Source: Mycoplasma miroungigenitalium (lineage in GTDB: Bacteria > Bacillota_I > Bacilli_A > Mycoplasmatales > Metamycoplasmataceae). From it: a stretch of DNA of 64,000 nucleotides. Numbering within the stretch: the stretch's first letter is position 1; the number at the start of each line of letters is the position of its first letter. The notes beneath the pieces were generated by a model. That model had not been told where the DNA came from, did no database searches, and was given only the letters and a program-made list of their open reading frames with translations. The stretch spans positions 186,001 through 250,000 of the forward strand of contig NZ_CP053096.1 of NCBI RefSeq assembly GCF_013008635.1, read 5' to 3'. Positions 1-12,087 of the stretch are shown here, one piece after another. The translations under genes and the position numbers were made by a program.

Positions 1-162
1 ATGTCGGAAGAAAAAATTTCAGAATTAGAAAAATTGTTAGAATCTAAAGATTACGAAACATTAAAACAAAAACTAGATGAAATTGACAAAGCATTTGAAA
101 TGATAAATGCTGAAATGCAAAAACAACAAGATCAAGGTTTTAAAGAAGAAGATGCAAAATAA
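1..162 (+). CDS. dnaK: DnaK (Hsp70) C-terminal end, partial
   Basis: The reading frame is open from the first base and ends with TAA at 160-162, so only the last 53 residues are in the window. They are helical and highly charged (EEKISELEKLLESKD near the start, a Gln/Lys-rich stretch later, ending EEDAK), like the C-terminal lid and tail of bacterial DnaK. The ATG at base 1 is probably an internal Met rather than the true start. The product would be the ATP-dependent Hsp70 chaperone that works with DnaJ and GrpE; grpE and hrcA lie at 39-41 kb. Identification rests on a short, low-complexity tail, so it is likely but not certain. Confidence 0.7.
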   Translation: MSEEKISELEKLLESKDYETLKQKLDEIDKAFEMINAEMQKQQDQGFKEEDAK

Positions 163-165
163 AAA

Positions 166-198
166 AATGTTCACTTTTTGTTAAGTGAACATTTTTTA
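166..198. terminator. Bidirectional terminator between dnaK and the GT80-like lipoprotein
   Basis: An 11-bp stem (AATGTTCACTT at 166-176 and its complement at 183-193) is flanked by an A-run on the left and a T-run on the right. It can therefore end transcripts from both converging genes. The stop codon of the - strand lipoprotein (196-198) lies in the T-run. Confidence 0.85.
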
Positions 199-1782
199 TT
201 CAAAATTATATTTAACTAGTTGTTTCTTAACGGAATCATAAACAGCATAATCAAAATCTTTATCTGTTTTATTTATTGGCAATACGATGATAGCTTCATC
301 ACTATCAAATTTATCATCATATTTTCTATTATGATTGATTTCTTTCTTATTAATATAAAGTAAAGAATAATCAACTCTTTTATCGTTATTCAATTTATTA
401 TCCGGATCTAAATTGAAGACGGCTTTAATATGTTTAACATCATCACTATCAAAAGTAGTGCTTGTTCAACCCGCTACATTTAATTCATTGTTAAAACTAA
501 ACAGTAATTCAGCAGGAATTGATGAATTAATATCATTTATTTCCATATTTTTGAATTCGTTAATTTTTGTCGGGTAATGAACACTTGGGGTTGCGGGGTG
601 TCCTTTGTAGTAAATTTTATATTGTGGGAATAATATTTTTAGTACTTCCGAGTATAAAAATAAACCTTTCTCAAATCTGTTGTGTGTTCCTAAAATAATT
701 AAAGTATTTTCAGGATTAAAATTCTCTCCATACAATGAGTTTGATAAATTGTAATTCTTTTTCATTAAGGTTAATTTTTCATCAGATTTAGAAATTTCAC
801 TAAAAGTTTTTCCTAAATTATTATCTGTTATATTTGGCAAAATAACATTATTAGTAAACAATTTAAACTCGTCTGTTATATTGTTATTATCAATTAATTT
901 AGAGAAGGTATATTTGTTTGCAATCATTGATACATTTTCGGAATCATACATTTTTAAACCTAACGGACTTATTTGACCTTGAAATTTTAGATTAAGATCC
1001 TTTCAAGTTCAATAATTTATTGATTTATTTTTCAAAGCTCGCTTAGCAAGGCTCTTTATATATTCTTTATATTCCGATAATGTATTATCTGGTTCATGAT
1101 TATTAAATATCTTCAGTGTATTAACTTCCGTAAAACTACCATCGGTGAGAAGGTAAAAATGATAATTTTTAACCTTACTTAATGTTATAAATAAGAAATA
1201 TAGATACGAATTATAATCATTGATGTAGAAATTTATCTTTGCTTCCGGGTTTTTCTCTAAAATACTTCTTGTGAGTAATAGAGTTTTTTCAATTCCATTA
1301 TCGTATTTACTGATTATGTGTTTTGAAGTATCATATTCAATATGATCCTCTTTAGAAATAAACGGGTTTAAATGCTCATTCTTTGGCAAATAATCATAAT
1401 TTAAACTTTGATTCCTATCAACTCAAATATATGATGGTATTTCGTCATTCCCTTGGTTTTGTTTAACATGATGCATGTATTTAAAATTTGGGTCATTTAA
1501 AATATGGCTTGTTTGAAAAATCAGCACTGGCATCGTACCGGTTAAAAAAGCAATGTTATATTCATTTGATACATTAAAACTATAATTAACATTAACAATA
1601 TTTTCATCCAAATTAAATTCATTCATATTTTTGTTACTAATATCAGTCTGAACTTCTACACTAGTTGTAGATTTTTCGTTATCTATTTTTTCGTTTTCGT
1701 TATTTTTGCATGAGGATGCGACGAAACCTGAAAACATTACTGGCGTTATCGTCAAAACTGACAAAAATTTTATTTTTTTCAT
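196..1782 (-). CDS. Surface lipoprotein with GT80-type sialyltransferase motifs
   Basis: This is a 528-residue frame with several TGA-Trp codons (for example 1423-1425, 1009-1011, 466-468). The N-terminus is a lipoprotein signal: Lys-rich start, hydrophobic core, lipobox ASSC with Cys25, then a polar Asn/Glu/Lys linker to about residue 55. Behind it lie the hallmarks of GT80 (PM0188-type) sialyltransferases in the right order and spacing: TDGS at about 213-216 (counterpart of the D/E-D/E-G motif), KGHP at 393-396, IPAEL at 422-426 and GWTST at 438-442. In that family the Asp, His and Glu and the two hydroxyl residues bind CMP-sialic acid or catalyse transfer. The inferred product is an extracellular or membrane-anchored glycosyltransferase. 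Donor and acceptor are unknown, and the first acidic residue of the D/E-D/E-G motif is Thr. An AGGAG site (about 1789-1793) precedes the start. Confidence 0.65.
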
Positions 1783-1964
1783 ATTGTCTCCTAATCTGCA
1801 TTATTATATACTACAAACGTAAAAATTGGAATTTTCATAAAAATATCTCTATCATTAATAAAATATGAAATTCAGTGAAATTATTTAAATTCGAACGATT
1901 AAAAAAATAGCGAAAAGAATTGTATTTTTGTCTTTATCTTCGTTTATATAAAAATCAAATAGTG

Positions 1965-1970
1965 TAAAAT
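1965..1970 (+). promoter_or_regulatory. Extended -10 box of the GT2 gene, leaderless type
   Basis: TAAAAT preceded by TG. Only 6 bp separate it from the ATG at 1977 and there is no Shine-Dalgarno, so transcription would begin at or next to the start codon. Confidence 0.5.
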
Positions 1971-1976
1971 TATTCT

Positions 1977-3650
1977 ATGAAATTAACAGATGAAAACAAC
2001 ATTAAATATAAGTCCCACATATTAGATAGAAAAAAATATTTTATTTTATCTATCATTTTGAGAATACTTGTGTTTGCGGGTTCTCTATCACTTGGCTGAT
2101 TAATTGTATACAAACTATCAAATTATAATACATTGATTGCTGATTTACCCTCAGATTGAAGATTGATTGTACTATTCGTGTTTGTAATGTTGTTGAATAT
2201 TTTTACCATTGACTTGTTTGCAACGTTTCTTATGAAATTTTTCTTAGGCCTTGCTTTCTCCCTATCCTTCAGAAAAACAAAAAATAAAATAAGAAAAATT
2301 GATGTCGCCTCTATGGCAGATGCCAAGATAGCATTGCTTTATCCAACTAAAGATGATTTTTCACCAGAAGCAGTATTAGAATCGATAAATCAATCTTACA
2401 AAAACATCCATTTTTTTATATTAGATGACTCAAAAAAACCAAAATATATTTCAATGATAGATTCGTTCATTCAACAAAATCAGCACCTCAACATCACAGT
2501 TATAAGACGTAAAATTAAAAAAGGGTTTAAGGCCGGAAATATAAATAATTTTTTATTGTCATACAAAAATGAATTTGACTATTACGTTTGATTGGATTCT
2601 GACGAAAAATTATGTTTTGATTTTGTTGAACGATGTCTACAATACTTTTATTACTATTCTAACTTAGGTATAGTACAAGGAAATCATAAATCAGATTCTC
2701 CACAAACACAATTTCAAAATTTATTGTCGCGTTGTATACCTTGAAAACTCCCAATAATAAATGAATATTATAATTTTATTGGTCACTCATTTTTATATGG
2801 GCACGGCGCTATGATTTCCAATGATGCCTTATCAGCCATGGATTTCAAAATACCGGAAATTGTAATCGAGGACATAGCAACCTCGATTGTCGCAAAAAGT
2901 AATAAATATCAAACTATTTTTGCTTCTGAGTTAGTAAACACAGAGGAATTCCCAATTAGTTTCAATGCATTTTACGTAAGACAACTAAAATTTGTAGGTG
3001 GAGATCACGACTTGTGATTCAGGGTATTAATTAGAAAAATTGGTCGTCACAACAATATATTTAGTATGTTTCAAATTCTTTCAAACATTTCTCTTTCAAA
3101 CATATTGTTTTTAGTTTTTAACCTACTAATCTTAATATTTCAAATTGTTAGTAACGTCTTTAGTGTTGTTTCAAATATAGACCTAAACTTATATTTTGGC
3201 TTCGAGTATAACATTTGTATCATTTTACTTATCATCGGATCTTTCATCGCGACACTAATACCAGTATTTATTCATATTGCAATAGTATCTAAAAGAAAAT
3301 GGTTGGTGCCATTCCAAATTATTTTTTACCCAGTCATAACATTTATCATGTACACATCACTTTTAGTCGACTGTTGAATTAAAGCATTTATTACCATTTT
3401 TGGTATAAAAGCAAAATTCATTACAACGCCGAAAACTAATGAAAAAATTTCATTCGGTAAAAAACTTTTGACTAACTTAATCCCAATTTCTGCATTATTA
3501 ATTATTGCGTCATTAGTAATTGTTAATTTCGTATTTGTACATATAATTAGTATTTATTTCATAGTTTATTTAACTATAAGCTTTGTAATACCAATAATTT
3601 TTCGTATTTTATTCTCATTACTTTCAAATATAGAGATGAAAACAAAATAA
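1977..3650 (+). CDS. Membrane glycosyltransferase, GT2 (cellulose-synthase-like) family
   Basis: A 557-residue protein with several TGA-Trp codons. Two hydrophobic segments lie near residues 20-100, followed by a cytoplasmic GT-A domain. GT2 signatures are visible: ILDDS (first Asp pair), KAGNIN (nucleotide-sugar region), WLDSDE (the metal-binding DxD) and IVIEDIA (the general-base TED-like motif). The second half holds five or six membrane segments. This is the plan of processive or lipid-linked sugar transferases that extrude a glycan. The usual QxxRW motif is not evident; VGGDHDLW occupies its place, so processivity is doubtful. The product is unknown; capsule or glycolipid synthesis is an inference. 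The convergent-side neighbour is the GT80-like lipoprotein, so the two may shape the cell-surface glycan. Confidence 0.75.
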
Positions 3651-3670
3651 GCCTAAGGAGGCTTATTTTT
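3647..3670 (+). terminator. Terminator of the GT2 gene
   Basis: AATAAGCC (3647-3654) pairs with GGCTTATT (3660-3667), followed by T's. The hairpin overlaps the TAA stop codon. Confidence 0.8.
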
Positions 3671-3722
3671 AATTATGTTTTAGGAATTTTTAATTTTTAT
3701 TATTTTTTATTTTTTTATAACT

Positions 3723-3728
3723 TAAAAT
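3723..3728 (+). promoter_or_regulatory. Possible -10 box of the rarA-glyA operon, leaderless type
   Basis: TAAAAT ends 6 bp before the rarA ATG and no Shine-Dalgarno is present. TATAAC a few bases upstream (3716-3721) is an alternative -10. Confidence 0.35.
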
Positions 3729-3734
3729 ATTATT

Positions 3735-4947
3735 ATGAATAATTTAGCTAATGAACTCAGACCTAAAACTCTAAACGATATAATAGGTCAAAAAAATATC
3801 GTTAATTTACTTAAAAAAGTAGTTGAAAGTAACATTCATACTAGTTACATTTTTTTTGGCGAGTCAGGAGTTGGGAAAACTTCGACAGCTATTGCTTTAG
3901 CTAATGATTTAGGATTAAAATACGGTTTATTTAATGCCAGTGTAGATAACAAAAATGAATTAATTACAATGATAAATAATAATGACATAGTTATCATAGA
4001 TGAAATCCACAGGCTAACAAAAAACTTGCAAGATATCTTACTTTCTTATCTTGAATTTGATAAAGTTATAATTTACGCAACAACAACTGAAAATCCTTAT
4101 TTTAGAGTAAACCCAGCATTAAGAAGCCGCATGCAGATTCTGCAGTTCAATAAATTAGATGAACATGACGTTTTGGAAGCACTAAAAGTAGTTATTAAAC
4201 AAAACTACCCAGAATTAAACATAAGCGACGATAATATTTTATGTTTGATTAGGAATTCAACCGGAGATTATCGGTTTTGTTTAAATAATTTACAAATGAT
4301 TGCTACATTAAGCAACGGTCAAGAAATTAGCGAAGATATTATTAAGACGTTAATACCAAATATAAATTTTTATGTTGATAAAGACTCAAATGCACACTAC
4401 GATCATTTATCAGCATTTCATAAGTCTCTGCGTGGTTCTGATGTTGATGCAGCATTATATTGAGGAGCAATAATTTTAAAAAGCGGCGATTATCAAGGTC
4501 TATTTAGGCGTTTAACTGCTGTGGCGTACGAAGACATTGGTCTTGCAGACCCTAATGCTTCATTGCGTGTTGAAGCTGTTTTAAATGCGGTTGAGCGTTT
4601 AGGCTTCCCAGAAGCCAACATACCAATTTTCTATTTAATTACCCAATTAGCACTTTCCCCGAAAAGTTCCTCAACATACAAAGCAATGAATAAAATGCTT
4701 GATTTTATAGATGCAGGAAATATTTTTGAAGTTCCTAAACACTTGAAAGATTCCCATTTTACTTCTGCATCTAAACTCGGCTACGGAATTAATTACAAAT
4801 ATCCTCATGATTACCCAAATTCATGAGTCAATCAAACTTATTTACCTAAAAAAATTGAAAATATGAAGTTTTTTACTCCAAGTAAAAATGATAATAAAAA
4901 AACTACCGACTACTATAATCTAATAGCAAATTGAAAGGACAAAAAAG

Positions 4948-4958
<11 letters not shown>
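3735..4958 (+). CDS. rarA: Replication-associated recombination protein RarA (MgsA) AAA+ ATPase
   Basis: A 407-residue AAA+ ATPase of the clamp-loader group. Visible are Walker A GESGVGKT (42-49), Walker B IIDEIH (87-92), and the family-specific C-terminal region AFHKSLRGSDVDAALYW followed by AYEDIGLADP. RarA acts at stalled replication forks and single-strand gaps together with SSB. Trp codons at 4461 and 4932 are TGA. The last 11 bases overlap the pheS start, so the two are translationally coupled. It is the first gene of a five-gene operon mixing repair (rarA, ung), Phe-tRNA synthesis and one-carbon metabolism. No Shine-Dalgarno precedes the ATG. Confidence 0.92.
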
Positions 4959-5890
<932 letters not shown>

Positions 5891-5904
<14 letters not shown>

Positions 5905-6595
5905 ATTCGATACTTTTCTTAATATCGAGAAAAAGAAAAACTACTTTGTAGAACTTCAATCCAAACTTAAACAAGAAGAAATAAATTACGAAATCTTTCC
6001 GGCTGAAAAAGACAGATTTAGAGCATTAAAATTCTTTGAACCTGAAGATACCAAATTGATAATTTTAGGTCAAGACCCATACTATCTGCCTGGGCAAGCC
6101 GATGGTCTCGCATTTAGTACAAGACAAAACAAATGCCCTCGTAGTTTAAATAATATGATTAAGGAACTAATTAAAGATTATCCAAATTCAATTATTGAAA
6201 CCTATTCACTAGAATCGTGAGCTAATCAAGGAATTTTACTAATAAACACAGCTTTGAGTGTCAGAAGTAAAACTCCGAACTCACATTCTGCTTTGGGATG
6301 AGACATATTTGTTAAGAATTTAATTAAATTTATTATTAAATTCAATCCGAAGGTAATATTTGGTTTATGAGGGAAACAAGCACTTAATTTTGTTAAGGAA
6401 TTCATTGATTTAAAATTGATTAACCAAGACCAAATTATTGCTTGCTCTCACCCGTCACCTTTATCATATTCACGTACAATAAATAGTTTTAAAGATTTTA
6501 GTTTCTATAAAAAAGTAAATCAAAAATTAACCAAACCAATTGATTTTAGTTTGCGAAAGGAAAATCATGATAGTAACATTAAAAGAATTAAATAA
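5891..6595 (+). CDS. ung: Uracil-DNA glycosylase
   Basis: A 234-residue family-1 UDG, which removes uracil from DNA to start base-excision repair. Signature pieces are GQDPYY (60-65, with the catalytic Asp), the substrate pocket LLINTALSV, and HPSPLS with the catalytic His. The length is normal for the family, with a short extra C-terminal tail running into pheT (29-bp overlap). TGA codons encode conserved Trp residues (for example the Trp before ANQGIL). Lodged between pheS and pheT, it depends on translation through the preceding gene. Confidence 0.95.
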
Positions 6596-8744
6596 ATTTC
6601 TACCAAATAAAAAACTAGATTTAACAGTAGAAAAAGACATTAATAATCTGGGATATGAGGTTGAATCAATCACACCACTTAGCGATGTTAAGGGAGTTAA
6701 ATTTGCCAAAGTTATAAACGTATATCAAAACCCAAATTCTAAAAATTTAACCGTTGTAGAATTAGAGCTTGCGAACAATAAACAAATCACAATACAAACA
6801 AACGCAAAAAATGCGAAAATAGGTTGTTACACTACCGCATTTGTTGAAGGATCTTCTAAAGGGGATATTATTTTTGGCAGCAAAAAAATGGCTGGAATAG
6901 AATCACAAGGCATGCTCTCAAACTTTAATGAGTTAGGTTTCGATATATCGAAATTGCCTTTTAAAGAAGAAGATTTAATGATGCTTGAACAACCATTGCC
7001 ATTAGACATAGATCCTGTAGAATACTTCGGACTAGACGACTACATTATCGATATTACAACACCCGCTAATCGTTCTGACGCTAATTCATATTATGTATTA
7101 GCTCGCGAATTAGCAGCGTATTACGATACCGAATTTAAATGATTTGATTGAGATAATAAAAAAATAATTAATAAGTATAAAACTAAGATTTCCCCTTCTA
7201 AACATCAAGCAGATTATTTAGCTTTTATGGAATGTAAAACATATAAAACCAATACAAACTTATTAGATATGCTATTTTTGGCAAAACACGGTGTTGAAGC
7301 AAAAAATATTTGGGCTGTAGATATTTCTAATTTAACATTGCTTTACACTGGGGCACCTACACATGCATATGACAAAGACAAAATCGGTAATAAACTTACT
7401 TGTCGAAATTATACTGGTAAGGTTAAAATACTCGGCGATAAGGAAATAGAAGTCAATGACACATTGGCTATTTTTGACGAAAACAATTTAATTTCATTGG
7501 CATGCGTAATGGGATGTTCTGAAACAGCTGTAAAAAATGACACAACTCACATCGCATTTGAAATTGGGGTTTTTGATTCGAAAAAGGTTCGTCATGGAGC
7601 AAAAGAAGTAAAAATCGATTCTGCTTCATCTATTCAAGGTGGTCGTGGCGTTAATGCTCATATCTTGCGTTTTGGAATGAAATATCTTCAATATAAAGCT
7701 TTTGTAGATAAACACCCATTTAGCAATGTTATTGGATTACCTAAATCAAGATTGGGCAATAGTGTTTTACAAAATCGTAAAAAACTAGCGCTTTATGCCA
7801 ACACAGATTTGGGCGGACTAAAAGTATTTGAAGATACAGAGAAAAAACTAAAACTAATTGGTTTTAGAATGGATAAAAACAGAATTGTTGCACCTAACTA
7901 TCGTAAAGACATTCAAACATTTGAAGATGTTATTGAAGAATATTTCAGATTTTACGGCTACGCTAATTTCAAACCACTTGCAACTCTTTTGATTCCATTT
8001 AAAGTTGATAAAAGAGATATTTCAAAATCATTACTTCAAGCAATGGGTTATAAAGAAGTTAGAACCTTCACATTAGATAGTATTTTAAATAATTACTTAA
8101 ATCCATTTGGTTTTGAAAATACTATTAAATTGCAAACATTTGTTTCAAAAGAAAGAGAAGTTATCAGAAACTCAATAATCACTTCAATGCTACAAGTTGC
8201 TAACTACAACACAAAACGTAAAATTGATAAAATTAACATTTTTGAAAAAGGAATGATTAATAACAATAAATATGTAATAGGTTTAGTAACAAATATTAAA
8301 GGTTTTGCAGAGTTAAAACAAGATATTGTTAATTATTTAAAAATATCAAATCTCGTTTTTGTTCCATTTGTTGATAATGAGTATATTCACCCAAATGTAT
8401 CAGCAAAAATAATGTTCAACAATGAAATGATTGGCTGAATTGGGAAGATTCACCCTCGTTATGCAAAAGACGATTTATGAGTTGCTGAATTCAAAGATAT
8501 TAAATTGAATAATCAATTAGTTTTCAATGAATACGATTCAAGTCCATTAAAATCATTAGATATTACATTTGAATTAGGTAAGAAAGAAAATATAGGAAAT
8601 AAAATTGACGAAATCAATTCAAAATACAATGTTTTTGCGATTGAACAAATTGACAAATTTGTTACTGATGTATGCAATAAAATCACAATAAGAATAACTG
8701 CAGAAAGCAATATCATTGACCAAATTAATAATCAATATAATTAA
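6567..8744 (+). CDS. pheT: Phenylalanyl-tRNA synthetase beta subunit, editing site degenerate
   Basis: A 725-residue beta subunit. The start at 6567 was chosen for the AAAGG site at 6556-6560; the frame is open further upstream. Order: EMAP-like tRNA-binding domain (about 40-150), B3/B4 editing domain (about 210-400), B5 and the catalytic-like core. The protein ends without the usual C-terminal FDX-ACB domain. The editing-domain segment that normally reads RFERGxD is here IQGGRGVN (residues 356-363), so the Glu used for hydrolysing Tyr-tRNA-Phe is Gly. Loss of PheRS editing is known in other mycoplasmas; here it is an inference from the sequence. A short gap leads to glyA. Confidence 0.93.
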
Positions 8745-8753
8745 GAGGTATGC

Positions 8754-10007
8754 ATGTACAAAAAAATAGTATTAAACGACAAAATCATACAAAAAGCAAT
8801 CAACAATGAAGTTAAACGACAAAATGAACATATTGAGTTAATAGCTTCTGAAAACTACGTTTCCAATGATGTTTTAAAAGCTGTTGGAAGTGTTTTAACA
8901 AACAAATATGGCGAAGGATATCCCGGAAGAAGATATTATGGTGGGTGTGAAAATGTTGATGTAGTTGAATCGTTAGCAATTGAGCGACTAAAAAAATTAT
9001 TCGGCGTTAAATTTGCAAATGTTCAGCCTTATTCAGGTTCAGTTGCAAATGCAGCAGCATTGGCATCGGTTGCAAAACCAGGCGATAAGATAATGGGACT
9101 ATCGTTAAATTCAGGAGGGCACCTTACGCACGGATATAAAATTAGTTTTAGTGGTATTTTCTATGAATCAATACCTTACGAAGTTGACAATAACGGCGTT
9201 TTAGATTACGATAAAATTAAAGAACTAGCAATCAAAGAAAAACCGGCAGTAATTATATGTGGTTATTCTGCATATCCAAGAATCGTTGATTTCAAAAAAT
9301 TTAAAGAAATAGCTGACGCCTGCGGAGCAAAACTAATGGCAGATATTGCCCATATTTCGGGATTGATAATTGCTGGTGTCCACCCTTCTCCTGTTGGTTA
9401 TGCAGATATAATTACATCAACCACCCACAAAACATTAAGAGGAGCCCGTGGTGCAATTATCATGACTAATGATGAAGAAATAGCGAAAAAGATTGATAGA
9501 TGAGTCTTTCCCGGTTATCAAGGTGGTCCTCTATTCCATGCTATTGCCGGAAAAGCTGTTGCTTTTGGCGAGGCATTGAAACCGGAGTTCAAGGAATACG
9601 GACGTCAAATTATCAAAAACGCCAAAGAATTCAGTGAGTGATTTATAAATAAAAATATAGAAATAGTATCAGGAAAAACTGAGAATCATTTGTTTACCAT
9701 CAATGTTTATAAAAGCTATAAAATTACTGGCAAAGATGCAGAAATCTTACTTGGTAAATTTAATATCACAGTCAATAAAAATACTATACCAAATGATGAA
9801 TTAAGTCCAATGGTCTCATCGGGTATAAGAATTGGTGTTGCCGCAATGACTTCAAGACAATTTACAAAATGATCTAAATTAGCTTCAATTATTGATACAA
9901 TCTTGACTGAACACGACACAATTTTATCGGACAAAATTAAAACGAAAAATATTATTAATGAAGTTAAAAAATTAACTCATGAATTCCCAATAATTACAGA
10001 ATACTAA
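8754..10007 (+). CDS. glyA: Serine hydroxymethyltransferase
   Basis: A 417-residue PLP enzyme converting serine and tetrahydrofolate to glycine and methylene-THF, feeding thymidylate synthesis. Visible are the N-terminal HIELIASEN, the [10 protein letters not shown] segment, the cofactor Asp/His ([10 protein letters not shown]) and the Schiff-base lysine in TTTHKTLRG (K226). The start follows an AGAGG site. It is the last gene of the rarA-pheS-ung-pheT-glyA operon and is followed by a strong terminator. TGA-Trp codons occur at 9501 and elsewhere. Confidence 0.97.
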
Positions 10008-10029
10008 ATAAGGCACTGCCTTATTTTTT
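10007..10029 (+). terminator. Terminator of the rarA-glyA operon
   Basis: AATAAGGC (10007-10014) pairs with GCCTTATT (10018-10025), then a T-run. The stem begins within the glyA stop codon. Confidence 0.85.
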
Positions 10030-10076
10030 ATTACCTGAAGTACAGAAATATCTGTAAATTAGTTAAAAAGTGCATA

Positions 10077-10101
10077 AAAAAATAGGGTATTGTGCCCTAT
10101 T
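10077..10101 (-). terminator. Terminator of the deoD-pdp-deoC operon
   Basis: AATAGGG (10081-10087) pairs with CCCTATT (10095-10101). On the - strand the hairpin is followed by a run of T's. Confidence 0.8.
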
Positions 10102-10110
10102 AAAAAGTAA

Positions 10111-10773
10111 TTAGTAACCTTCGTTTGAATCCTTGCCTTCAACAATAGCAATTGAACGACTTGTGCCAAATCTATTTGCTCCAGCTTCAACCATTGCAAT
10201 CATATCGGCTTTGTTACTGATTCCACCAGCTGCTTTGATTAATAAAGTATCTCCACAGATAGATTTCATAATTTTTACATCTTCTAATGAAGCTCCACGT
10301 GTTGAAAATCCTGTTGAAGTTTTAATGAATTCAGCTCCTGAATTCATAACAATTCTTGTAACTTCTTCAATTTCTTCTTTAGTTAATAAAGCTGTTTCAA
10401 CAATAACTTTTAATGTGTTTTTACCACAGGCTTTTTTAACTTCTTTAATGTCGTTTAGAACATATTCGTATTGGCCTTCTTTCATTTTTCCAATGTGAAT
10501 AACCATGTCAATTTCATCAGCACCAGCTTTGATTGCTTCTTGTGCTTCAAATGCTTTAACATTAGTTAAACAAGCACCTAAAGGGAAACCAATTACTGAT
10601 GTAATGCCAACGCCGGTGTTAGCTAATTTTGATTTAGCGTAAGGTACTCATGATGAGTTAACGCAGATAGTTTTAAAATTGTATTTAATTGCGTCTGCAA
10701 TTAGATTGTCAATGTCTTTTTGTGTGGCATCCGCTTTTAAATATGTATGATCTATCATTTGATTGTAGTTCAT
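10111..10773 (-). CDS. deoC: Deoxyribose-phosphate aldolase
   Basis: A 220-residue class I aldolase that splits deoxyribose-5-phosphate into glyceraldehyde-3-phosphate and acetaldehyde. Family motifs: ICVNSSW (early strand), GFPLG, EIDMVIHIG, and the Schiff-base lysine in EFIKTSTGF (K151), then KAAGGI. The start has a good AGGAG site (10780-10784). It is the last gene of deoD-pdp-deoC and gives the carbon outlet of nucleoside breakdown. One Trp is TGA. Confidence 0.95.
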
Positions 10774-10787
10774 TTTAATCTCCTGAA

Positions 10788-12086
10788 TTAGCTTAATTTT
10801 GCTAATATAATTTTGTTTTCAACTTGTTTATCATTGAATTTGTATGCTGAAGATAATTCTTCAACAAGTTTTAAGTCAATTGGGTTTGAAGAGTATAGAG
10901 TGAATAAAACATCACCTTTTTTAACAACTTCATTTGTTTTTTTATTCAATGTGATCCCTGCTTCAAAGTCGATTGAATCTTCTTTTCTAGCACGACCAGC
11001 TCCTAATTTCATTGCAACAACACCAAAAGTTAATGAATCAAAAATTTCTAGATAACCTTCATTTTGTGCAATAACTTCATGTTTGTATTTAGGTTTTCAG
11101 AAAGCTGAGGCATCTTTTAAGATTTCAGCATTTCCTCCTTGAATAGTCACAAATTCATAGAATTTTTCCAATGCTTTACCATTGTCAATAACTTCTTGAA
11201 CTCTTGCTTTAGCTTCTTCGTAATCTGTACAAATTTTAGATTGTAAAAGAATTGTTGCACAAGAAGATTTAACTAATTCATTGAAATCTTGAGGTCCTTT
11301 ACCTTGTAATGTTCAGATAGCTTCAAGAACTTCATTTTTATTTCCAATTTCTCTACCAATTGGTCTGTTCATGTTAGTTATTTCAGCTCTAACATCAACA
11401 TTAAGTTCTTTACCAATTGAGATCATTGTTTTAGCTAAATCAATTGCTTCTTCTTCATTTTTCATGAATGCGCCATTACCACATTTAACATCTAGTAATA
11501 TAGCATCAGAGCCAGTAGCTAATTTTTTAGACATAATTGATGAAGCAATTAATGGAATTGATTGTACGCAGTTGACAACATCTCTTAATGCATAAAGTTT
11601 TTTGTCAGCTGGTACTAATTGACCAGTTTGTCCGATAACTGCAATACCGTGTTTTTTAACTTGTTCAATAAATTCTGCTTCGGTTAATTCGAATCTGAAT
11701 CCAGGGATTGATTCTAATTTATCTAGGGTACCACCAGTATGGCCTAAACCTCTGCCTGACATTTTAGCAACTGGTGCGCCGCAAGCAGCAACAATTGGAG
11801 CTACAGCTAAAGTTGTTTTATCTCCAACTCCACCAGTTGAGTGTTTGTCAACTTTGATTCCTGGAATTGAACTCAAGTCAATAACATCTCCAGAAAGCAT
11901 CATAACACGTGTGAATTCAGCAATTTCTTCTTTAGCCATTCCGTTAAACATAACAGCCATAATGAATGCTGCCATTTGATAGTCTGGTGTTTCACCAGAA
12001 ACATATGATGAAATTAAAAAGTTTATTTCTTCTTTTGTAAGACTTTTATTTAGTCTTTTTTTCTCGATTAAATCAACTATACGCAT
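10788..12086 (-). CDS. pdp: Pyrimidine-nucleoside (thymidine) phosphorylase
   Basis: A 432-residue member of the nucleoside phosphorylase-II / anthranilate phosphoribosyltransferase fold. It carries the signature around [17 protein letters not shown] and the phosphate loop [11 protein letters not shown]. It cleaves thymidine, deoxyuridine or uridine with phosphate. Mollicutes typically have this single enzyme for all pyrimidine nucleosides, so pdp or deoA are both reasonable names. It starts 1 bp after the deoD stop and lies 14 bp before deoC. Trp codons near 11096 and 11314 are TGA. Confidence 0.95.
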
Positions 12087-12087
12087 A

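Noticed and set aside
10133-11595. Plus-strand ORFs of 74-121 codons across deoC and pdp
   Set aside because: They are antisense shadows of well-supported - strand enzymes.
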